The notes beneath the pieces were generated by a model, which worked only from the letters and a program-made list of their open reading frames with translations, searched no databases and was not told the origin of the DNA. Below are positions 41,926 through 47,125 of a DNA stretch of 47,125 bases, piece by piece. Source of the DNA: Bacteroidales bacterium (lineage in GTDB: Bacteria; Bacteroidota; Bacteroidia; Bacteroidales; Bacteroidaceae); contig SFFB01000027.1 of the NCBI GenBank assembly GCA_004557035.1, forward strand, positions 1 through 47,125, in the 5' to 3' direction. Each line of letters begins with the position of its first letter. Within the stretch, counting starts at the first letter, position 1. The position numbers and the translations under genes are program-made.

Positions 41926-43467
41926 TCATCTCTCCATCCAATCGCTGCGGTCAAGGTTGCGGTAGCTCACGGCCTCGCCGATATGGGTGGCGGTGATAAG
42001 GTCAGAGCCGTCGAGGTCGGCAATGGTACGGGCCACTTTGAGGATGCGCTCATAGGCGCGGGCAGAGAGGCCGAGCCGTTTCATCGCCTTTTCCAGTTGG
42101 GCTGATGCTGTTTGGTCGAGGCAGGCATAGCGGTTGAGTTGGGCTGCCGTCATTTGGGCGTTGCAGTGTACGCCTTTGATGCCTTCAAATCGGGCTGTTT
42201 GGATGTTTCTGGCTTTCACCACTCGGGCTCTGATGGTTTCGCTCGACTCTCCTCGTGGTGTGGCGTGTAGTTCGGTCACAGAAACAGGCGCGACTTCCAC
42301 TTGGATGTCAATACGGTCGAGCAGTGGACCTGACACCTTGCCCATATAGCGTTGTATTTGGCCCGGGCTGCAGGTGCATGGGTGGCTGGGATGGCCGTGG
42401 TAGCCACAGGGGCAGGGGTTCATCGAGGCCACGAGCATGAACGAGCAAGGCAGCGTGGCACTGTATTTCACGCGTGAAATCGTGATTTGCCGGTCTTCGA
42501 GTGGTTGGCGCATCGTTTCAAGCGCAGCGCGGCTGAACTCGGGCAATTCGTCGAGGAATAGCACACCGTTGTGGGCCAAACTGATTTCGCCAGGTTGGAA
42601 GTTGGCACCTCCGCCGATGAGCGCTACGTCAGAGATGGTATGGTGGGGACTACGAAACGGGCGTTGGGCGATGAGCGAGGCGTTGGCACCCAGTTTGCCG
42701 GCCACCGAGTGGATTTGCGTGGTTTCCAAGCTTTCGTTCAATGTCAGCTGCGGCAGAATGGAAGGAATGCGCTTGGCCATCATGCTTTTGCCGCAACCGG
42801 GGCTACCTATGAGCAGCAGGTTATGTCCACCGGCAGCGGCCACCTCGCAGGCCCGTTTCACCTGCTCTTGTCCTTTCACGTCGATGAAGTCGGGGCCGCA
42901 GTTTTGCTGAGCCGCATAAAATTCGGCGCGGGTGTCCACCTCAAGGGGTTGCAGGTCGTTTTTGTCTTGCAAGAAGTCCACTACGTCGTTGAGTCGTTGC
43001 GCGCCATACACTTTCAGCTTATTCACCACGGCGGCTTCACGGGCATTGCGTTCGGGTAGGACGAGAAAGTCAAACCCCATCTCTCTGGCCTTGATGGCAA
43101 TGGGCAGAGCACCTTTGACGGGGCGCAGGCTGCCGTCGAGGCCCAATTCGCCCACAAACACGCCGCGTTGCAATTTGTCGCTTTCAAGCAGTTCGGTGGC
43201 GGCCAGCAGTCCGATGGCCAAGGGCAGGTCATAGCTTGAGCCTTCCTTGCGCACGTCGGCGGGGGCAAAGTTGATGGTCACGCTGCGCTGTGGCAGGTGA
43301 TAGCCCGAATTGGCCAGTGCGCCGTTCACGCGCAAGCGGCTTTCGCGTACGGCGTTGTCGGGCAGCCCGACCATAAAAAACTCCATGCCGCGTCCCACGT
43401 TGATTTCCGTCACCACGGGCATGGCGGTGAGTCCGTTGAGGGCGGCAGTATTGATTTTGACTAACAT
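41926..43467 (-). CDS. YifB/ComM-type Mg-chelatase-like AAA ATPase
   Basis: A 513-residue protein of the YifB/ComM family. ComM is a hexameric helicase that promotes branch migration during natural transformation; the role of YifB outside competent species is unclear. An N-terminal Lon-protease-like domain lacking the protease function (ATELLESDKLQRGVFVGELGLDGSLRPVKG) is followed by the AAA core. Walker A is GSPGCGKS (221-228) and Walker B is GVLFLDELPEF. The CNPCPCGYHGHPSHPCTC-like Cys-rich motif and a C-terminal helical Mg-chelatase domain complete it. It starts 17 bp after the thioredoxin-fold lipoprotein gene. Confidence 0.95.
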   Translation of the reverse strand: MLVKINTAALNGLTAMPVVTEINVGRGMEFFMVGLPDNAVRESRLRVNGALANSGYHLPQRSVTINFAPADVRKEGSSYDLPLAIGLLAATELLESDKLQRGVFVGELGLDGSLRPVKGALPIAIKAREMGFDFLVLPERNAREAAVVNKLKVYGAQRLNDVVDFLQDKNDLQPLEVDTRAEFYAAQQNCGPDFIDVKGQEQVKRACEVAAAGGHNLLLIGSPGCGKSMMAKRIPSILPQLTLNESLETTQIHSVAGKLGANASLIAQRPFRSPHHTISDVALIGGGANFQPGEISLAHNGVLFLDELPEFSRAALETMRQPLEDRQITISRVKYSATLPCSFMLVASMNPCPCGYHGHPSHPCTCSPGQIQRYMGKVSGPLLDRIDIQVEVAPVSVTELHATPRGESSETIRARVVKARNIQTARFEGIKGVHCNAQMTAAQLNRYACLDQTASAQLEKAMKRLGLSARAYERILKVARTIADLDGSDLITATHIGEAVSYRNLDRSDWMER

Positions 43468-43484
43468 ATTTCAGGTCTGTGGGG

Positions 43485-44489
43485 TCACTTGAGCAGTTCG
43501 CCGAGGCGCTGTTCGAGTTGGTCGGGCGCAAGGTCTCGGGCAATGATGCGGCCGTGGCGGTCGATGAGGGTGCAGCCGGGCACGGTCTTGATGCCGAAGG
43601 CTTTGCACAACGGGCTTTCAAAGGCCAATCCGTCACACACGGTCAGGGTGGTGAGGCTGTCTCTGTCGGTGGCGCGGCGACAGGCTTCGATGTCGTGGTC
43701 GAGCGAGACGGGCACGATGGTGACTTTCCCGCCGTAGCTGTTTTTCAGTCGCCGCAGCAGGTTGAGTGTCTGGCTGCTTTTGCTGCTCCAAGTGGCCCAA
43801 AAGGCTATGACCATCGGTTTCCCTGTGCTCTTACCGCTTCCTACGCTCTTGCCGTCGAGGGTCAAAGCCTCAAAGACGGGCACGTTTTGTCCCTTGCTGC
43901 CTCCCATACGGGTCTTGATTTGATTTTCCAGCAGGGCGAGCGAAGCGTTTTTGGGTTGTGCCGCTCGCAAGTCTTTGAACAGTGAGGCGACTGTGGCGGG
44001 ATCGGGTTCTTCGGCTGTGGCAAAATAGCGTTTCAACATGGCCAAAGCTGCCAGCGTCTGTTTGTTTTGGCGAATGAAGTCGGTGGCGGCGAGTCGGGCT
44101 TCAGCCTCATTTTTGCCGGCTATTTTAGTGCGGAAGTCTGTGAGCAGCTGGTTTTCGTCCGACCCGCTGATTTGGGCCTCGCCAAGTTTTGAGGCGTCGC
44201 CGTCCATCTCGATGTGTGCGCCCGGTTCGGCCACGATGTAGGTCTGTGAATAGTTGGGATAGAGCAGGGTGAGAATGGCGGGCTGCGTGAGGTCTTTTTC
44301 GTAGACGAAGTGGCCGTCTTGAATGCGTATGGTGTCTATCCCGCTGAAGGCGGCATCTTCAAAATAGGCAAAGATCTCGGCCTGGTTGACACCGGCAATG
44401 TCGCCCTCGAGTCTGAATTGTTTTCCGGGTGAGCTGCAGGCCGCCAGACAGAGGCCGACGATGACCGGTAGCAGTCTGATGATGTTCAT
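43485..44489 (-). CDS. Thioredoxin-fold lipoprotein lacking the CxxC active site
   Basis: A 334-residue lipoprotein. The start is the ATG at 44487-44489, because it gives a signal peptide with lipobox LAAC (Cys18). A longer frame starting at 44603 runs back through a terminator. The layout is that of DUF4369/TlpA proteins: an N-terminal beta domain (FRLEGDIAGVNQAEIFAYF), helices, then a thioredoxin domain (VIAFWATWSSKSSQTLNLLRRL, VPVSLDHD, and a cis-Pro-like loop TVPGCTLID). Where TlpA has WCxxC this protein has W-S-S-K-S at 234-238, so both catalytic Cys are Ser. Thiol chemistry of the usual kind is therefore ruled out. A binding or scaffold role is more likely. It precedes yifB by 17 bp. 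Confidence 0.88.
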   Translation of the reverse strand: MNIIRLLPVIVGLCLAACSSPGKQFRLEGDIAGVNQAEIFAYFEDAAFSGIDTIRIQDGHFVYEKDLTQPAILTLLYPNYSQTYIVAEPGAHIEMDGDASKLGEAQISGSDENQLLTDFRTKIAGKNEAEARLAATDFIRQNKQTLAALAMLKRYFATAEEPDPATVASLFKDLRAAQPKNASLALLENQIKTRMGGSKGQNVPVFEALTLDGKSVGSGKSTGKPMVIAFWATWSSKSSQTLNLLRRLKNSYGGKVTIVPVSLDHDIEACRRATDRDSLTTLTVCDGLAFESPLCKAFGIKTVPGCTLIDRHGRIIARDLAPDQLEQRLGELLK

Positions 44490-44500
44490 AGCGTCTTTTG

Positions 44501-44564
44501 AAAAAGACAAGGGACCAATGGTTTGCCCACACGTTTCAGCGTGCAGGCAAGTCCTTGTCCCTTG
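44501..44564 (-). terminator. Terminator of the OmpA/TPR lipoprotein gene
   Basis: CAAGGGAC (44508-44515) and GTCCCTTG (44557-44564) are exact complements. A second hairpin TTGCC...GGCAA lies inside. On the minus strand the stem is followed by TCTTTTTC. It ends just before the start of the next gene at 44489. Confidence 0.8.
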
Positions 44565-44621
44565 CCGTTGTTTGAAGTCCTCACCGGTCTTTATGGCCGG
44601 CAAAGATGAGCGTGTCTGTGA

Positions 44622-46322
44622 TTATTTCACAAGGCTTTTGAAGGTGCTGTTGCCCCAAAGCGACACGAAGTCCATATCGGTGGCAGCACGAGCCTTGAGA
44701 GAAGCGTCTTTGGCCACGGCGTCTTTGAGGTTGCTCAGGGCCGTAGAGGCCTGCTGCGTGCGTGCGGCAACGATGGCCTTGAGGTAGCTCGTGGTGGCGT
44801 CGGGCTGAGCGATGGCACTGAGCGTCTGGGTGGCAGAGGCGTAGTCTTTGTTGAGAATCTGGGCCAGGGCGGCACTGTTAGACTTCACGCCGGCCAGGTT
44901 TTGAGCGGCCTGTGCGTAGTTGCCTTGGGCGATGTTGAGATTGCCGAGCACTTCCTTGTAGTTTTTGGCGGCTGAGGCTTTCGAGAGCGCCGTTTCGGCT
45001 GCGGCCACGTTGCCTTCTACGATGTTCACCAGTGCCGCATTGGCGTTAGCCTCGGCCGAGCCGGCTTCTTTGCTGAGAGCCTGTGAGAGATAGTTTTTGG
45101 CAGCGGCCATATCGCCATTCTGGAAGGCCAGCTGAGCCAGGTTGTTGAAGGCGCGGCTGTCTGTGGGGTATTGTTTGGCAGCGGTAGAGTAGATGTCAGC
45201 CTTTTCTGCCTTGTCGTCGGTCAATGTGGCGGCATAGAGCAGTTCTTCAAGAGAGAGCTGAGAAGCGTCGGCTTTGTACTGGCTCTTGATTTCGTCGTCG
45301 CTGCGGCCGATGAGGTTGTAGTTGACAGTGAGGCGTGCACGACGCAGTTCGGGCAAAATTTCGTTGGCCAGTTCGGTGAAAGCGCTCGAAAGGTTGCGGA
45401 TTTGGGCTTCACGCTCTTCGGGGTCTTCATACATAGAGAGCACGCGTACGATGACGTCTTTGTCTTGGATGTTTGAGGCGGCCACGAGTTCCTGGAAGCC
45501 TTCCCAGTCTTCGGCGGTATATTTCTGCTCAAGTTCGGCGTCGAGGCTGAGTTCTTTGAGCTGCTTCTTCACGTATTCGCTTGAGGTGCCCTGACGTTTC
45601 TCGGCCAGACGGGTGTTGAAGTCGAGAGCGCCTTCGGGAGAGGCATAGGCTGAAACTTCGATGCCGTCGAGTTGATAGCCCTTAGAGTCGGCCTTGATGT
45701 CGCGGAGGGTCTTGACGAAGTCCTGCACAGAGACCGACTTGAGTTCGCTCGTGCGGATGTTGGCCTGGTTGATGAGGTATTTGATTTGAGCCTGCTTGGT
45801 CTGGGCGATAGCATATTGGTATTTGTCTTCGCCGGTGGCGCCTTGTGCGCCGGCAGCCGTGCGGCCGAGCAGGGTTGAGGTGGCGATGACGCCGTCGGCC
45901 ACTTTCACCTCGGGCACTTTAACACTCTTCTTGCCCACTTTGGCGTCGAAGGTCAGATAGAGTTCGCTCTTGGCCATTTCGGGCACGTAGGCGAAGGTGT
46001 TTTTCATGGTGTAGTTACCGCCAACTTTGTAGGAAATTTCCTGGTTGTTGCCCTGCACCTTTTCACCCTGGAACGTGGCAGCCTGACCGGCGGTCTCGCC
46101 GCCTTCATAGCGCAACACGGGCACTACGGTGACCTGAGCTTTCTTTTTCATGTATTTTTCGGGGAAGCGACCGTTGATGGTCACGGGCACCTGATTGCTC
46201 ACCTCCTCAAGCGGAGAGGGCGTCACGGTGAAGTTGTCGGCAGAAAGCTCGCCGAGCTTGCTGCACGAAGAGAGCACCAGCCCTGAAGCCAGTGCGACAA
46301 ACAAGAATGATTTGGTTTGCAT
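44622..46322 (-). CDS. Lipoprotein with OmpA-like and TPR domains
   Basis: A 566-residue lipoprotein. The start is the ATG at 46320-46322 (MQTKSFLFVALASGLVLSSC); the lipidated residue is Cys20. A longer frame from 46412 reads through the leader. The N-terminal part (about 30-190) is beta-rich. An OmpA-like peptidoglycan-binding segment follows at about 215-345 (YQLDGIEVSAYASPEGALDFNTRLAEKRQ), interrupted by an insert of about 60 residues. The C-terminal 230 residues are TPR-like repeats (YPTDSRAFNNLAQLAFQNGDMAAAKNYL). It probably anchors to peptidoglycan and binds a partner through the TPRs; the partner is unknown. A TACCTTTG -7 box lies at 46440-46447. The own terminator indicates a single-gene transcript. 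Confidence 0.82.
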   Translation of the reverse strand: MQTKSFLFVALASGLVLSSCSKLGELSADNFTVTPSPLEEVSNQVPVTINGRFPEKYMKKKAQVTVVPVLRYEGGETAGQAATFQGEKVQGNNQEISYKVGGNYTMKNTFAYVPEMAKSELYLTFDAKVGKKSVKVPEVKVADGVIATSTLLGRTAAGAQGATGEDKYQYAIAQTKQAQIKYLINQANIRTSELKSVSVQDFVKTLRDIKADSKGYQLDGIEVSAYASPEGALDFNTRLAEKRQGTSSEYVKKQLKELSLDAELEQKYTAEDWEGFQELVAASNIQDKDVIVRVLSMYEDPEEREAQIRNLSSAFTELANEILPELRRARLTVNYNLIGRSDDEIKSQYKADASQLSLEELLYAATLTDDKAEKADIYSTAAKQYPTDSRAFNNLAQLAFQNGDMAAAKNYLSQALSKEAGSAEANANAALVNIVEGNVAAAETALSKASAAKNYKEVLGNLNIAQGNYAQAAQNLAGVKSNSAALAQILNKDYASATQTLSAIAQPDATTSYLKAIVAARTQQASTALSNLKDAVAKDASLKARAATDMDFVSLWGNSTFKSLVK

Positions 46323-46636
46323 AAAGATAAATGTGTGGTTAGTAGATTTCGGCGTGATAATGGCCCCGGCTGTCACTGAGCCGAACGGTAGGTCCGGTCG
46401 AAAGGTTGACATGCGATGTGTGGGGGCTTAAAAACAGAGCAAAGGTAATCATTTCTTGCGCCTTAACGTGGATTTGCCCCTTATTTTTTAGCCGTGTGCC
46501 GCCGCAATCGCTTAAAAAGCATTAACATCCGCCTTTTTTATCTGTCGCATTGATAAAAAATGTAATTTTGCCGGCTCTAACCGTTGTGGTTGTCAAGCAT
46601 AAAAGCTATTCACACTAACTCAAATCAGACTGAAAG
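46323..46636. other. Divergent promoter region
   Basis: This 314-bp gap separates the minus-strand OmpA/TPR gene and the plus-strand flavodiiron gene. It contains a minus-strand TACCTTTG (46440-46447) and a plus-strand TAATTTTG (46563-46570, with a weak TCTG 18 bp upstream). I see no further gene or repeat. Confidence 0.5.
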
Positions 46637-47125
46637 ATGAAAATTGCACAAGACATTCATTATGTAGGCGTCAATGACCGCACCAAGCACCGCTTTGAGG
46701 GACTTTGGTTCCTTCCGGCAGGCGTCTCTTACAACTCCTATATTATTGTAGACGACAAGGTCACGCTCATCGACACTGTCGACGTAGCTTTTTTTGCTGA
46801 ATATCTGGCCAACATTCGCGAAGTCATTGGCGACCGCCCCATCGACTATCTCGTCATCAATCACATGGAGCCCGACCACTCCGGCTCATTGGCTCTCATT
46901 AGAGACAAATATCCCGAAATCCGTCTCGTAGGCAACAAAAAGACGATGGAAATGGTGCAGGGCTTCTATGGCGCGGCTTCGGCCGACGATATCGTGGTGG
47001 CCGACGGCGACACCCTCGCTTTGGGTCGCCGCACGCTCTCGTTCCATCTCGTCCCTATGCTGCACTGGCCCGAGACTATGGTGTCTTACGTGGAGGGTGA
47101 AGGCATTATGTTTTCCGGCGATGCC
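46637..47125 (+). CDS. Flavodiiron protein (FprA family), cut by window end
   Basis: The first 163 residues of an FprA-type A flavoprotein. Full-length members have about 400 residues with a metallo-beta-lactamase-like diiron domain and a flavodoxin domain, and reduce oxygen or nitric oxide to protect anaerobes. The start MKIAQDIHYVGVNDRTKHRFEGLW is typical. The diiron ligand motif H-x-E-x-D-H is visible as NHMEPDHSG, and a further ligand His as MLHWPETMVSY. The flavodoxin half lies outside the window. The start is supported by a TAATTTTG -7 box at 46563-46570. Confidence 0.93.
   Translation, partial: MKIAQDIHYVGVNDRTKHRFEGLWFLPAGVSYNSYIIVDDKVTLIDTVDVAFFAEYLANIREVIGDRPIDYLVINHMEPDHSGSLALIRDKYPEIRLVGNKKTMEMVQGFYGAASADDIVVADGDTLALGRRTLSFHLVPMLHWPETMVSYVEGEGIMFSGDA

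Overview
The window looks like a chromosomal segment of a Bacteroidales bacterium, most like the Prevotella group. The evidence is as follows. Several promoters fit the Bacteroidetes pattern TTTG-N19-21-TAnnTTTG and Shine-Dalgarno signals are largely absent. DUF4369/TlpA thioredoxins, a DUF4294 protein and a TGS-linked nucleoside kinase are present. There is a PorZ-type component of the type IX secretion system (T9SS), Ser-type sulfatases, and a cobalamin riboswitch in front of a BtuB/BtuG pair. Most genes lie on the minus strand. I see no phage, CRISPR array, rRNA or transposase.

Layout. 1-440: a nested palindromic repeat and the terminator of a recA operon. 441-3861 (minus): sulfatase, bcp, recA and a small lipoprotein, closely spaced. 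3940-5340: glmM. 5754-7244: an AT-rich, probably acquired AAA/DUF4143 ATPase with a 33-bp tandem repeat over its promoter. 7402-9720: rnr. 9913-10560: DUF4294 protein (plus strand). 10715-12950: dsbD and tRNA-Arg(CCT). 13084-16206 (minus): an frr-rsgA-nfeD-tlpA operon driven by a promoter inside a palindromic repeat. 16405-17250: about 850 bp without a gene but with several inverted repeats. 17252-20761 (plus): promoter, cobalamin riboswitch, btuB-like receptor, btuG-like lipoprotein and a strong terminator. 20774-29010 (minus): GH2 beta-galactosidase, a secreted trefoil protein with a T9SS-like tail, and a second sulfatase. 29572-32445 (plus): sirtuin and PgpH-type HD phosphohydrolase. 32551-32823: HU. 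33071-41840 (minus): a co-directional run of GT4, GT2, recX, miaB, nucleoside kinase, rdgB and porZ. 41926-46322 (minus): yifB, a thioredoxin-fold lipoprotein lacking its CxxC, and an OmpA/TPR lipoprotein. 46637-end (plus): the start of a flavodiiron protein.

How genes work together. The B12 block is a self-contained import unit: riboswitch control, an outer-membrane receptor and a surface binder. As written, the receptor carries a one-base frameshift in a C4 run that removes its last beta-strands. The GH2/trefoil/sulfatase block and the distant sulfatase suggest attack on sulfated, galactose-containing glycans such as mucin, without SusC/SusD genes in view. PorZ, and a PorZ-like tail on the trefoil protein, imply a working T9SS. 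DsbD, the TlpA-like protein, Bcp and the CxxC-less homologue form a thiol-redox theme.

The most interesting signals are the receptor frameshift, the portable promoter palindromes, the 33-bp repeats at the ATPase promoter, the SxxS thioredoxin-fold lipoprotein, and a promoter that runs almost directly into a terminator at 29194-29269. I did not find a clear case for a wholly new multi-gene system. All family assignments come from reading motifs, not from database searches.
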